Below are positions 1-12,766 of a stretch of DNA of 64,000 bases, piece after piece; positions within the stretch are counted from its first letter, which is position 1, and each line of letters opens with the position of its first letter. The translations under genes and the position numbers were made by a program. The stretch comes from Methanogenium marinum (lineage in GTDB: Archaea > Halobacteriota > Methanomicrobia > Methanomicrobiales > Methanomicrobiaceae), in assembly GCF_028912405.1 (NCBI RefSeq), contig NZ_JAKELO010000002.1:496001-560000 (forward strand). The letters run 5' to 3'. The notes under the pieces are model-generated. The model was given only the letters and a program-made list of their open reading frames with translations, made no database searches and was not told where the DNA came from.

Positions 1-181
1 TTGAATACATTATAACCAATATTGAGATCATCCTGACATTTATTTCAAAACAAACAAAGTCCATCTCCGGGGAACTCTTATCTGCAGACTCAATGAAATC
101 ACTAGAGGTACAGGAGGTTCTGAATGAATTCCTGTCTATGTGGGGGGTCAGAATATCCATGATCATATGCTACAATCAGCC

Positions 182-600
182 TATGCAGCATCATTCCCGG
201 GCACTCACGCTCTTTTGTATACCATATACAGAACAGAATGTCTCCTTTCCGGTCTTTGCAACCGAAGAATCATTTTCGAAAGCTTACACTCTTTAGCATA
301 TTAGTTACAGAGTAGAATCTCTTCTTCACAAACCTTTGCAATAAAGTATCGTATCCAAGAGCTCACGCTCATTAGTGTACCCGTTACAATAACTGAAATC
401 TCATCATCACGAAAACAGGTAGCGAAATATCATTTCAAACACTCACGCTCTTTTGCATAGTATATACAGAACAGAATGCTATACATTTCACTACCAAGAA
501 TGTGCAGGAACGAGTCAGAATCAACACAAGAAAGCTCACGCTCTTTTGTATAATACAGTTACAGAACAGATTTCAATTTGCTTTTCAGAGCATTTGCAGC
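182..600 (-). repeat. Degenerate tandem repeat array ending in the 5S rRNA 3' end
   Basis: Five diverged repeat units of about 73-92 bases lie directly downstream of the 5S gene, in its transcription direction, in register with the 5S 3' half. The marker TTTGCA or a variant sits near 182, 255, 335, 416 and 501, and again at 593 inside 5S. About 20-30 bases further each unit carries a GCTCACGCTCTTTTG-like block, matching GCTCGCGC of 5S, followed by an ATACAGAACAGAAT-like block. No unit can encode a full 5S. This looks like repeated partial duplication of the 5S tail, but the similarity outside the blocks is modest. Repeat spacing is too irregular, and the units too diverged, for a CRISPR. Confidence 0.6.
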
Positions 601-712
601 GAAGTATGGTTCCCGAGCGCTCGCGCAACTCAGTACAGCATACTACGTGAACGGGCTTAACTTCCGGGTTCGGTATGGGTCCGGGTGTTGCCCCGCTGCT
701 ATGGCCGCAAAT
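592..712 (-). rRNA. 5S ribosomal RNA
   Basis: On the minus strand the sequence begins ATTTGCGGCCATAGC and contains the typical 5S core CCCATACCGAACCCGGAAGTT. Its two ends form a nine-pair helix I (704-712 with 592-600, one G-U pair), which sets the ends. The length is 121 nt. It is the last gene of the 16S-tRNA-23S-5S operon. Confidence 0.93.
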
Positions 713-734
713 ACATGACGCTGTATATGTTTGT

Positions 735-771
735 GGTGTGCACACAGAATTTCGTCTGAGTTTTAACGGAC
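735..771 (-). other. 23S processing stem, 3' arm
   Basis: TGAGTTTTAACGGAC at 757-771 is the exact reverse complement of 3720-3734, and GGTGTGCAC at 735-743 of 3748-3756. The two arms bracket the 23S gene and are separated by unequal unpaired segments. This is the expected shape of an archaeal bulge-helix-bulge substrate for the splicing endonuclease that excises pre-23S rRNA. Confidence 0.85.
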
Positions 772-779
772 GTTTTCAG

Positions 780-3706
<2,927 letters not shown>

Positions 3707-3719
3707 TCTTTATGATTGT

Positions 3720-3756
3720 GTCCGTTAAAACTCATTTAACGTCCTATGTGCACACC
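3720..3756 (-). other. 23S processing stem, 5' arm
   Basis: This is the upstream partner of the 735-771 arm: 3720-3734 pairs perfectly with 757-771 and 3748-3756 with 735-743. It lies between tRNA-Ala and the 23S 5' end. Confidence 0.85.
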
Positions 3757-3882
3757 TATACACAGCCTCAATGAGTCGGTTAGACTCTCGGCCCTTCCCC
3801 GATGACTCACGTCGCCGGGTGCATTGGGAGGCCTGGTGTTCAGAAGAATATGTCACGAATGACAGCTCTGAAAACCAGGCAA

Positions 3883-3955
3883 TGGACTTAAGGGGATTTG
3901 AACCCCTGGCCTCGGCGTTGCAAACGCCGCGCTCTTCCAACTGAGCTATAAGCCC
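3883..3955 (-). tRNA. tRNA-Ala(TGC) in the 16S-23S spacer
   Basis: The minus strand folds as a 73-nt tRNA beginning GGGCTTATAGCTC with anticodon loop TTTGCAA (anticodon TGC). The acceptor stem contains the G3:U70 pair that identifies alanine tRNAs, and the discriminator is A. CCA is not encoded. Its position between 16S and 23S is typical of euryarchaeal rRNA operons. Confidence 0.96.
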
Positions 3956-3992
3956 AAGTTCCCATATTATGTCGACATCAGCAATTTTACGT

Positions 3993-4008
3993 TTTATTTA
4001 GTAACCGC
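3993..4008 (-). other. 16S processing stem, 3' arm
   Basis: TTTATTTAGTAACCGC at 3993-4008 is an exact inverted copy of 5575-5590. The two flank the 16S gene, as expected for the pre-16S processing stem. Confidence 0.8.
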
Positions 4009-4023
4009 ATCAACCCAATCTTT

Positions 4024-5491
<1,468 letters not shown>

Positions 5492-5574
5492 TAATTTCTT
5501 GAAGTAGGCAAACTGATACACAGTTTTGCTTTTCAAAGCACACTTACGTTCGACTTATTTTTTAAAGGATATTA

Positions 5575-5590
5575 GCGGTTACTAAATAAA
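5575..5590 (-). other. 16S processing stem, 5' arm
   Basis: GCGGTTACTAAATAAA, the exact reverse complement of 3993-4008, lies 84 bases upstream of the mature 16S 5' end. Confidence 0.8.
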
Positions 5591-5689
5591 TTTCCGCATT
5601 GCCAATGCCAACGTCAGAACCGACACTCCCATCTGAGCGATTTCGGTTCTCCATCAAAATCTCGGACTCTAATATAGATGCTAAAGGAT

Positions 5690-6062
5690 GATAAACCCTC
5701 GCATTTCCATTTCGAGTCCGGAGATTATTCTCTGCGATCGTCCGAAAAATTTCGGAGGAACACAGAGAGTCATATTTCTATGATATCTTGTTGTCTGCAA
5801 ATCAATCAAAGGTCATTTCGACCCCAGATTCCTGAGACATTCGACCTAACAACATGGAACCTCCGACGATATAAACCCTCGTATTTCCATTTGAAGTCAG
5901 GCATAAGAAATCAAACCTCAGCAACCACCAACACAAATGTCAGATAATTACAGATAGTTAATTTCTCAGAAACGCTATTGCCTGCGATACAAAAAAGGCG
6001 AAATCGCCCCTGTTTGTCCCAGACATTCGACCTAACAACATGGCACGCCACATGATATAATG
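5690..6062 (-). promoter_or_regulatory. Three tandem rRNA promoter-like repeats
   Basis: The leader upstream of 16S contains three related units about 180 bases apart. On the plus strand their TATA-type elements are at about 5690-5696, 5870-5876 and 6054-6060 (box A facing the rRNA genes). Units 1 and 2 share ATAAACCCTCG.ATTTCCATTT around the box. Units 2 and 3 share GACATTCGACCTAACAACATGG about 15-35 bases downstream of the box, where transcription would start. The rest of 5592-6229 holds no gene that I can support. Confidence 0.65.
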
Positions 6063-6229
6063 TTTCCGAATTATTTCCGGATTTTACCCCAAAAACAGCG
6101 CTGGATATATGAAATTATTACCCCAGCCCCAGAATTATATACTTCACCCACATGGTCGCGCAGATCAGTTGCAGAAAAATAAAAAATATATCGATTTTAA
6201 GAAAAAATATTCAGTTAAATACAGAAGAG

Positions 6230-6529
6230 TCAGTTGCGTCGCCGGGAAAGCTCCTCAAGCACATCACCAAGGTCTTCACCAGAAGCACGCAAAGCCAGCA
6301 GAATATGAAATAACAAATCAGCAGCCTCTTCGACTGTTCGATCAGATGAACCATTCTTCGCCGCAAGAATAAATTCAGTCGCCTCTTCTCCCACCTTTTC
6401 AAGGGCCTTATCCATCCCCTTACGATGAGTAAGTATGGAAACAACATACGAACCCTCCGGGCGATCCTCCATCCTTTGATTTATCGTATTCCACACATCA
6501 ACAATTACGTCAGCATCCACGTTATTCAC
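6230..6529 (-). CDS. hisE: Phosphoribosyl-ATP pyrophosphatase
   Basis: Hydrolyses phosphoribosyl-ATP to phosphoribosyl-AMP, the second step of histidine synthesis, in the cytosol. The 99-residue product is a single PRA-PH (MazG-like all-alpha) domain of normal family length. The metal-binding acidic motifs are visible: EKVGEEATE near residues 44-52 and EEAADLLFH near 67-75. It overlaps the upstream NusA-like gene by eight bases, so the two are probably co-transcribed and coupled. No other his gene is nearby. It is the first protein gene upstream of the rRNA promoters and is transcribed in the same direction. Confidence 0.93.
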   Translation of the reverse strand: MNNVDADVIVDVWNTINQRMEDRPEGSYVVSILTHRKGMDKALEKVGEEATEFILAAKNGSSDRTVEEAADLLFHILLALRASGEDLGDVLEELSRRRN

Positions 6530-6962
6530 CCTCTGCTACAATATCTGCAACCTCTGTATTATATATAAGCCGGCACAACAGTCGCACCTTTTCCGCATTA
6601 CAACCACCCCTGCCTATAGCAATACCAAGATCACCCTTTTTTCTAATAACAATCCGTTTCTTTTCACCATCCGGATCATTTTCCGTCTTCAGCACATCAA
6701 TTGGTCGGAGAATGTTTCTGACAAATTCATCAAAAGAAACACCTTCCTCAACCATCTCAATGCGCCTACCCAGAACTCTCTGCATCTTACGTATATTATC
6801 CCCGTTTTTACCGATTGCAAGACCCATGTCGCCTTTTTTAACCACATAAATGATCCGGTCAAATCCATCATCTACAATGCAGTCAAGTGCAATCGATTTG
6901 GTAAGAATACGAAGTTCTTCAATATATCTGCGCTCTTTAAAGCCTATGACACTATGCATCAC
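6522..6962 (-). CDS. NusA-like KH-domain RNA-binding protein
   Basis: Archaeal NusA homologue of 146 residues, reduced to two KH domains as usual in archaea. The GXXG-type loops are visible as GDMGLAIGKNG near residues 44-54 and GDLGIAIGRGG near 110-120. The family binds RNA and is assumed to act in transcription elongation or termination. In many archaea nusA lies next to rps12/rps7 and RNA polymerase genes; here it sits instead with hisE, so it may be a second or relocated copy. The first codons are GTG-ATG, and the second codon may be the real start. A TTATATGG-like box near 6994-7002 could serve as promoter. Confidence 0.8.
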   Translation of the reverse strand: MMHSVIGFKERRYIEELRILTKSIALDCIVDDGFDRIIYVVKKGDMGLAIGKNGDNIRKMQRVLGRRIEMVEEGVSFDEFVRNILRPIDVLKTENDPDGEKKRIVIRKKGDLGIAIGRGGCNAEKVRLLCRLIYNTEVADIVAEGE

Positions 6963-7078
6963 TCAGTCACGGTACTGTTTTTTTTATGATACCATATAAC
7001 CCCTTGTTCCATCCAAACTGCAGTATTTCCCACGGATTTCACAGAAAGGTTATTATTCCGCATAAAAGCAGTAATTCT

Positions 7079-7786
7079 ATGTACGGGAGATACGAAATTC
7101 CCTTCGAATACTCAGATGATACTATTAACCTCTCCATAACAGAAGATGGAGACTTTTTCCGCTATATCAGAAAGATACCAGGAGGAGAAACAATTCTAAA
7201 AACTCTCCTGACAACAGGTAGTGCTGTCGTAGCTGTCAACCCCATCGAACCGGTAAATCTCCCAAAAAAAGTCACCCATTATCTGGAAATCGAATTCACT
7301 CCCATACTCATAGAACCTGAAGGGATTAAGATCATATATCTCCTTTTTCCAATAGAAATTGGAGTCATCGTCTTTGGTAATAAAAAAATGGAAGCAGTGG
7401 ACACCTTCTCTTTCTGCCCGCAAAAATATTCACTCTATGGACCATCAGGAGGAGGAGTTATCACCAAATATTTTGCAAGTGACATTTACTCATCCCCACC
7501 GGAAACAGACCGATACTGCACTGGAGTTCTCCGACTGGAAATTCAAAATAAGACCCCAGAATGGGCAAATATAAGCAAAACTGTTCTTGATGGGTATAGC
7601 ATGAAGATATATTTTGGCCCATATGTATCAATGCTTGCATGCATGAAAATACTTACACCAACCACTGCTGAAACTGAGTTCATCCGCAATCCTGCTGCAT
7701 CAGATTTTCAGAAAGCAGTCGAAATCTATCACACCCTCAACATACCTTCAATTAAACGCACATATCTTATGGAATGGGGGTATTGA
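7079..7786 (+). CDS. DUF432-type protein upstream of MscS
   Basis: A conserved-looking archaeal protein of unknown function that I assign tentatively to DUF432. The frame is open from 6986. I prefer the ATG at 7079 (MYGRYEIPF...), because a TATA-like run sits at 6978-6987 and would start transcription only after 6986. With that start the product has 235 residues. It has no clear membrane span or signal peptide and is rich in beta-type segments. Only three bases separate it from the mscS gene, so the two probably form one transcript and may work together. The function is not known; a role in regulating the channel is inference. Confidence 0.65.
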   Translation: MYGRYEIPFEYSDDTINLSITEDGDFFRYIRKIPGGETILKTLLTTGSAVVAVNPIEPVNLPKKVTHYLEIEFTPILIEPEGIKIIYLLFPIEIGVIVFGNKKMEAVDTFSFCPQKYSLYGPSGGGVITKYFASDIYSSPPETDRYCTGVLRLEIQNKTPEWANISKTVLDGYSMKIYFGPYVSMLACMKILTPTTAETEFIRNPAASDFQKAVEIYHTLNIPSIKRTYLMEWGY

Positions 7787-7789
7787 CCA

Positions 7790-8776
7790 ATGAGTGATAT
7801 CATTAACACCTCCATCATTTTTGAATCATCCATATTCGCAGCACCAGTCTATGGCGAAACCACATTAGGCAACATCCTCTGGTTCATCATTATTCTCATT
7901 CTCGCAGTCATCATCGCTAAAATTATTTCCCTCAACCTCAGCAGATTTCTCAAAGACCGTGTCCGGAAAAATGACCTGAACCTCATCACCAAAGCCATAT
8001 ACTGGGGAATATTTTTTATCGGATTTTTAATTGCCCTTCCAAATCTTCCAGTAGACCTCTCCGGCCTCCTCGTTGCAGGAGGTGTATTCGGTATCATCAT
8101 CGGGTTTGCAGCACAGAGCGTTGTTTCAAATCTGATCTCTGGCATCTTCCTCATCTTTGAGCAGCCCCTTAAGATCGGGGACAATGTGCTCATAGAGGAC
8201 ACACTCATCATTGTGGAGGACATACGAATATTTTCCACCATCGGAAAGACCTTTGAAGGTATCTATGTCAGGATACCAAATGAGAAAATATTCACCACTA
8301 CCATAACCAATTATGTAGCAAATACTGCCCGCCGATTTGAATACGACGTGGAAATCCGCTATCAGGACGATGCATCCCGCGCGATACAGATCATTGAAGC
8401 ACTCATTGAAAACGAACCATTCTGTCTGAAAAACCCCGGGCCATCAGTTTTCGTTGATGAACTTGCAGCAGACGGAGTCATGATTAAAACACGCATGTGG
8501 GCACCTTCAGAAGTATGGTGGGACATCAGAACAACCATGCTCTGGAAAATTAAGTGTGCACTTGAAGAGGACGGAATGGAGATCCCATTCCCTCAGCGCA
8601 CCTTATGGCTCAATCCAGATGACGAAGATCCCTCCACCCCAAAACTAATTCACAAAAAAGATCACGTTGCCGAAGTCCGCATGCATACATGCAAACCACA
8701 ACATCCTGCACAGGAAAAAAACCTTCCAAATTCTATTATTGCATATAACGGACCAGACGAATCTGATAAAGACTAA
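7790..8776 (+). CDS. mscS: MscS-family mechanosensitive ion channel
   Basis: Small-conductance mechanosensitive channel of 328 residues that would open under membrane tension to release solutes in hypo-osmotic shock. Three hydrophobic spans lie near residues 25-45, 65-85 and 95-115. The pore-lining glycine/alanine-rich helix includes AGGVFGIIIGFAAQSVVSNLISG. A beta domain (PLKIGDNV..., VRIPNEKIFTT) and a C-terminal alpha/beta domain follow. The C-terminus is a longer polar tail (about 50 residues). It is preceded at three bases by the DUF432-like gene and converges on the hsp20 gene. Confidence 0.92.
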   Translation: MSDIINTSIIFESSIFAAPVYGETTLGNILWFIIILILAVIIAKIISLNLSRFLKDRVRKNDLNLITKAIYWGIFFIGFLIALPNLPVDLSGLLVAGGVFGIIIGFAAQSVVSNLISGIFLIFEQPLKIGDNVLIEDTLIIVEDIRIFSTIGKTFEGIYVRIPNEKIFTTTITNYVANTARRFEYDVEIRYQDDASRAIQIIEALIENEPFCLKNPGPSVFVDELAADGVMIKTRMWAPSEVWWDIRTTMLWKIKCALEEDGMEIPFPQRTLWLNPDDEDPSTPKLIHKKDHVAEVRMHTCKPQHPAQEKNLPNSIIAYNGPDESDKD

Positions 8777-8798
8777 AAAAATAAGAGGGAATTTGTCT

Positions 8799-9191
8799 TT
8801 AATTCAGTTTCGGACAGATAATATCCAAAACACCGTTTTTTATACCAAATCTGCCCTGTCCCTGATGGATAGGAGCAGAAAGAGGAATGTCAAATTCCCG
8901 GCCCTCTATGGTCACCCGCACTTCCTGATCCCGGAACTCCACACGGGGTGCAGAGGATTCATCACCGGATAATTCCAGAGTGATGTAAAAAAAACCGGAA
9001 TCCTCGACAAGGTCATAATCGAACTCATCTTCAAAATCGTCCATATGGAAGATACGCCCGTCATCACCTGAACCAGATATAATCGTGCAGCCAATAAACC
9101 GGGGAGGTTCATCTCCGGGCAGGTTGCGAATCATCTCTTCCATTGCTTTTGCAAGATTTCTGAAGACATCGTCGTATGGTTCATTTGCCAT
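8799..9191 (-). CDS. Hsp20/alpha-crystallin-like protein
   Basis: A 130-residue acidic protein whose C-terminal 75 residues resemble the alpha-crystallin fold: DFEDEFDYDLVEDSGFFYITLELSG, then a strand region ending GRFGIKNGVLDIICPK. This suggests a small-heat-shock or gas-vesicle-Hsp20-like holdase. The family's C-terminal IXI motif is not clear, so oligomerisation may differ. The gene overlaps the upstream ArsR-type regulator by 11 bases. The pairing suggests that the regulator controls its own operon in response to protein stress, which is inference. Confidence 0.72.
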   Translation of the reverse strand: MANEPYDDVFRNLAKAMEEMIRNLPGDEPPRFIGCTIISGSGDDGRIFHMDDFEDEFDYDLVEDSGFFYITLELSGDESSAPRVEFRDQEVRVTIEGREFDIPLSAPIHQGQGRFGIKNGVLDIICPKLN

Positions 9192-9801
9192 TTATTTCAC
9201 GCACCGAATATTTTTGTCCATGACGCGTTACAATCCCTATCCCCTCAAGCCGTGCAATTGCACCCTCAATGGAGGAAACAGGGACATCTGTTATCCTGTG
9301 AATTTCAGGAACAGACAGATCACCGTTACATAGTGCGGTTATTAGATTGATTTCTGTTTCCCCAGCTAATATTTCTTTGCTCGTAGACACAAGATCATCC
9401 ATAGCTGCACCTAGATCACTCTCCAGATACTCCAGCGTCTCAAGATACCTGTTGCGGGCATCCAGAAGAGAACGAAGATTCAGAACGGATTGTAAAAACA
9501 TGTCCTGGGACGAGGAGAATGATTTCTGAATCATGTCTGGTAGTTCTGCCATTTTTATATCAATACTGATGTCACGAACAAGACAGTAGTATTTCCGCCT
9601 CCGCGTATCCGTACGTGAGGAAAGGAACTCTGCGCGCTCCATATACTGAAGATGGTCAATCACTGCCTTGGGGTTCAGCGTCAGCCGCTCAGCTATCTCA
9701 GTCACATAACACGGCTTTTCCCGAAGAAGTACAATGATACGCCGCCTGTTGCGATTACCAAGAATATCGAGAAGATCAGAGCCCCCATCATCACCGATCA
9801 T
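9181..9801 (-). CDS. ArsR-type winged-helix regulator
   Basis: DNA-binding protein of 206 residues. Residues 8-60 form an ArsR-like winged helix (LLDILGNRNRRRIIVLLREKPCYVTEIAERL, then AVIDHLQYMERAEFL). A helical middle region follows (about 85-155), and a second winged-helix-like segment near 160-203 (LITALCNGDLSVPEIHRIT). The two-winged-helix layout is known from methanogen regulators next to small heat-shock genes. There are no metal-binding cysteine clusters, so a metal sensor is unlikely. A strong TATA box lies only 26 bases upstream of the ATG, implying a very short or absent leader. Confidence 0.8.
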   Translation of the reverse strand: MIGDDGGSDLLDILGNRNRRRIIVLLREKPCYVTEIAERLTLNPKAVIDHLQYMERAEFLSSRTDTRRRKYYCLVRDISIDIKMAELPDMIQKSFSSSQDMFLQSVLNLRSLLDARNRYLETLEYLESDLGAAMDDLVSTSKEILAGETEINLITALCNGDLSVPEIHRITDVPVSSIEGAIARLEGIGIVTRHGQKYSVREINGK

Positions 9802-9826
9802 ACTTACCTAAAGTAAATGTAAAAAA

Positions 9827-9836
9827 TAATATAAAT
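9827..9836 (-). promoter_or_regulatory. TATA box for the ArsR-Hsp20 operon
   Basis: ATTTATATTA on the minus strand, centred about 30 bases upstream of the start at 9801. It fits in the 44-base gap after guaB, so expression of this operon is separate from guaB. Confidence 0.65.
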
Positions 9837-9845
9837 ATTTGTTGT

Positions 9846-11318
9846 TTATTCCATCACGCGATAATTGGGAGCCTCATCGGTTATGAGGATATTATGCGGA
9901 TGGCTTTCAAGATATCCGGCTGAAGTAATCTGAACAAATCTTCCGTTCTTCTTAAGGTCAGCAATGGTCTTAGAACCAGTATATCCCATCGCAGATTTCA
10001 GGCCACCAATGAGCTGATATATTACTTCAGAAACATTGCCCACATAGGGAGTAGCTCCTTCCACACCCTCAGGAACATATTTGTTCTTTCCAATATCCTT
10101 CTTTTGGAAGTAGCGGTCACTTGATTCCCCACCGCTCATCACACCAAGAGATCCCATACCACGATACTGTTTGTAACGCCGCCCTTTCATTGCAATAAGA
10201 CGTCCTGGTGCTTCATCTGTTCCTGCAAGAAGACTTCCCAACATCACCGAATCAGCACCGGCAGCAATTGCCTTTGCAATATCACCACTATACCGGATAC
10301 CACCATCAGCGATGACCGGCGTATCATACTCCTGCATCACTTCTGCAACATTCGCAATAGCAGTAATCTGGGGCACACCAACACCTGCGACAACACGTGT
10401 TGTACAAATTGATCCCGGGCCAATTCCAACCTTAACTGCATCAACATCAGAACCTAATTCTTCCGCAGCCTCTTTGGTCGCAATATTACCTGCGATGACA
10501 TCTGCAGAGACACTCTCCACAATATCACGGACAGCTGATACAACATTCATATTGTGCGCATGGGCACAATCAACGGCAAGTGCATCAGCACCTGCCTCAG
10601 AAAGCATGACGGCACGTTCAAAATCAAACGGACCAACAGCTGCGGCAACACAGAGATTGCCATCCCTGTCACGCAGAGCATTTGGATTCTGGTGGCGTTC
10701 CAGAAGGTCCTGCATGGTAATGATGCCCATAAGACTGCCATCCAGATTCGTAACCGGCAGGCGCTCCACCTTATTGGTGTACATCTTCTCAAGAGCCTCT
10801 TCCAGACCGATACCATCTACTGCGGTGATGGGTTCATGCGTCATAACATTGCGGATATTCTCATCACCACGCTTTCCGACGATGCCGCGCAGATCTCTGC
10901 GGCTGACAATACCGATTATCACATCGTCTTCCATCACCGGCACACCACCAATGTCATGGTAACGCATCATCCGATCCACATCACTAACCGTGGAATCAGA
11001 CTGAACGGTGAGAACTTCACGCTCAATGATATCTTCTGCCTGTTTCACAAGCCTGATCTCTTCCACTTCACGCTCTGCACTCATATTGCGGTGGATTATC
11101 CCGATACTGCCCTCACGTGCAAGTGCAATCGCCATCCGTGATTCAGTGACCGTATCCATCGCTGCCGAGATGATGGGACTATTAAGTGCTATATTTCTGG
11201 TCAGCCGGGAATGGGTGTCAGCTTCTGATGGTTCTACAAATGACTCAGCGGGAACCAGCAGGACGTCATCGAACGTCAGGGCCAGTGGAATTTGCAGTTT
11301 TCCGGCGTACATTCTCAT
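9846..11318 (-). CDS. guaB: Inosine-5'-monophosphate dehydrogenase
   Basis: Oxidises IMP to XMP with NAD+, the committed step to GMP. The 490-residue product has the full (beta/alpha)8 barrel with two CBS domains inserted at about residues 95-210. The catalytic loop [11 protein letters not shown] places the active cysteine at about residue 305, and the flap region [13 protein letters not shown] is present. The length is normal. It overlaps the last base of mfnB and follows it on the same transcript. Confidence 0.97.
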   Translation of the reverse strand: MRMYAGKLQIPLALTFDDVLLVPAESFVEPSEADTHSRLTRNIALNSPIISAAMDTVTESRMAIALAREGSIGIIHRNMSAEREVEEIRLVKQAEDIIEREVLTVQSDSTVSDVDRMMRYHDIGGVPVMEDDVIIGIVSRRDLRGIVGKRGDENIRNVMTHEPITAVDGIGLEEALEKMYTNKVERLPVTNLDGSLMGIITMQDLLERHQNPNALRDRDGNLCVAAAVGPFDFERAVMLSEAGADALAVDCAHAHNMNVVSAVRDIVESVSADVIAGNIATKEAAEELGSDVDAVKVGIGPGSICTTRVVAGVGVPQITAIANVAEVMQEYDTPVIADGGIRYSGDIAKAIAAGADSVMLGSLLAGTDEAPGRLIAMKGRRYKQYRGMGSLGVMSGGESSDRYFQKKDIGKNKYVPEGVEGATPYVGNVSEVIYQLIGGLKSAMGYTGSKTIADLKKNGRFVQITSAGYLESHPHNILITDEAPNYRVME

Positions 11319-12004
11319 TACCTCAATAAAGACATTGCTTTTTCAACAAGTTCTTCCCGGACAACACTGCTGCGATCCCCACCGCACACCATTCCACGGA
11401 CACCAATAATTTCAGGATTTATACGGCGAAGAGGTTCGAGATCCTCAAACTTCAGGGAACCGGCAAGAGCAGTCTTCTGATTCAGACTTCGGTTCAGATC
11501 CGTATATTCTCCGAGAACTGATTCATCCATGAAATCAAAGAGGCTCTTCCCGTCCTTAATACCTGTGTCAATCATGGCAATATCTGCACCATACTTTGCC
11601 ACAAGAGGAGCCACTTCCATCGGAGAAATCGTACCCATCCGTTCATAATCCGCATACGCTGCAATAACAACAGTCTTTTCAGGATACTGCCAGTGAACTG
11701 CCTTTGCAACAGCCTCAATCAGTTCTGCAGCACGATCTGCGCCGTCAAATTTCAGACCGACCTTGACATAATCTGCACCGGCGGATGCTGCACCATACGC
11801 AGCCAGCGAGGCCCCACCGGGAAGAAATGAATAATCTCCGATTGCAGCGCTGACAGGCTTGTCTGACAGCTTCTTAATTGCATGAATAACCCACGGAAAA
11901 TTGGCACCAAGTGAACCTTCGGACGGTTTCTTCACATCGATGATATCAGCAGCGAGGGCACTCTGTGCCTCTTCAACACTACTGGGGCTGACTAAGAGTT
12001 CCAT
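11318..12004 (-). CDS. mfnB: 5-(hydroxymethyl)furfural/4-HFC-phosphate synthase MfnB
   Basis: Makes 4-(hydroxymethyl)-2-furancarboxaldehyde phosphate from two glyceraldehyde-3-phosphates, the furan core of methanofuran. The family motif is intact: the N-terminus MELLVSPSS, ADIIDVKKPSEGSLGANFPWVI, and the lysine-containing barrel strand YVKVGLKFDG. The frame is open 15 codons further upstream, but MELLVSPSS matches the family start and gives 228 residues. It is coupled to guaB, whose ATG overlaps its stop by one base. mfnD and mfnF lie at 34.9-36.8 kb. Confidence 0.93.
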   Translation of the reverse strand: MELLVSPSSVEEAQSALAADIIDVKKPSEGSLGANFPWVIHAIKKLSDKPVSAAIGDYSFLPGGASLAAYGAASAGADYVKVGLKFDGADRAAELIEAVAKAVHWQYPEKTVVIAAYADYERMGTISPMEVAPLVAKYGADIAMIDTGIKDGKSLFDFMDESVLGEYTDLNRSLNQKTALAGSLKFEDLEPLRRINPEIIGVRGMVCGGDRSSVVREELVEKAMSLLR

Positions 12005-12166
12005 ACTTATTTTTGGATACTCCCCATAATAGTGATTACGTATGATCATATCCGGACATACACCATTATGCCCCGTATCCCCCGGTTTTTTTCAGAAAGA
12101 AAGAGGGGGCACGCGGAATACAATACGGTGCTGTACAATGATGAATACCGGCAGGAAGGACACACA

Positions 12167-12766
12167 ATGCTAATTACCATAGAAGGAATAGACGGAACAG
12201 GCAAATCAACACTTATCAGAAATCTCACCGAAAATCTGATAGATCTAGGGCCTGTCATCACACGGGAGCCGGGATCAACATGGATTGGAGAACAGGTCAG
12301 GAGAGGTATCGCAGAAGAGATTGACCCTGTTGCAGAGGCGCTCCTCTTCACGGCCGACCACGCCGCGCATATTCGTGACGTAATAAGGCCGGCTCTATCA
12401 GAAGGAAAGGTCGTCATCTCTGACCGTTACAGTGACTCACGCTATGCATACCAGTCTGTCACGCTGGATTCCATTCTGCCGGATGCCCTTGGCTGGCTGG
12501 AGGCAGTCCACCGTGGGTGGACTATTGTCCCTGACCACACCTACCTTCTGACCATCCCGGTTGAAGAAGCGATGAAAAGACTCTCCAATGACCGCGACAC
12601 CGCCGAACACTTTGAAAAAGCAGACATCCTCACCCGTGTCCAGAAGAATTATCTAACGGCAGCAGAACGTGATCCGGAACGATTCGTCATTGTTGATGCG
12701 ATGCTTGAAAAAGAGAAAATTGGAAATTTTGTTGCTGACAGTATCAGGCAATTCGTGAAACGGTGA
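12167..12766 (+). CDS. tmk: Thymidylate kinase
   Basis: Phosphorylates dTMP to dTDP. The product from the ATG at 12167 (199 residues) begins directly with the P-loop (GIDGTGKST, residues 7-15). It carries the DR(Y/H) motif as [12 protein letters not shown] and the dTMP-binding REPG as TREPGST. An open frame of 45 codons precedes it, but GGAAGGA at 12154-12160 is a good ribosome-binding site for 12167. Its last 23 bases overlap the valS end on the other strand. Confidence 0.95.
   Translation: MLITIEGIDGTGKSTLIRNLTENLIDLGPVITREPGSTWIGEQVRRGIAEEIDPVAEALLFTADHAAHIRDVIRPALSEGKVVISDRYSDSRYAYQSVTLDSILPDALGWLEAVHRGWTIVPDHTYLLTIPVEEAMKRLSNDRDTAEHFEKADILTRVQKNYLTAAERDPERFVIVDAMLEKEKIGNFVADSIRQFVKR

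Noticed and set aside
182-600. A possible CRISPR array
   Set aside because: The repeats differ strongly in sequence, spacing varies from 73 to 92 bases and no cas gene is near. The 5S register explains them better.
6109-6372. An 87-codon plus-strand frame near the rRNA promoters
   Set aside because: Its second half is antisense to hisE and the first part lies in the promoter region; no protein-like features.
10312-10962. Long plus-strand frames opposite guaB
   Set aside because: Shadows of guaB with Ser/Thr/Arg-rich composition; guaB is complete and conserved.
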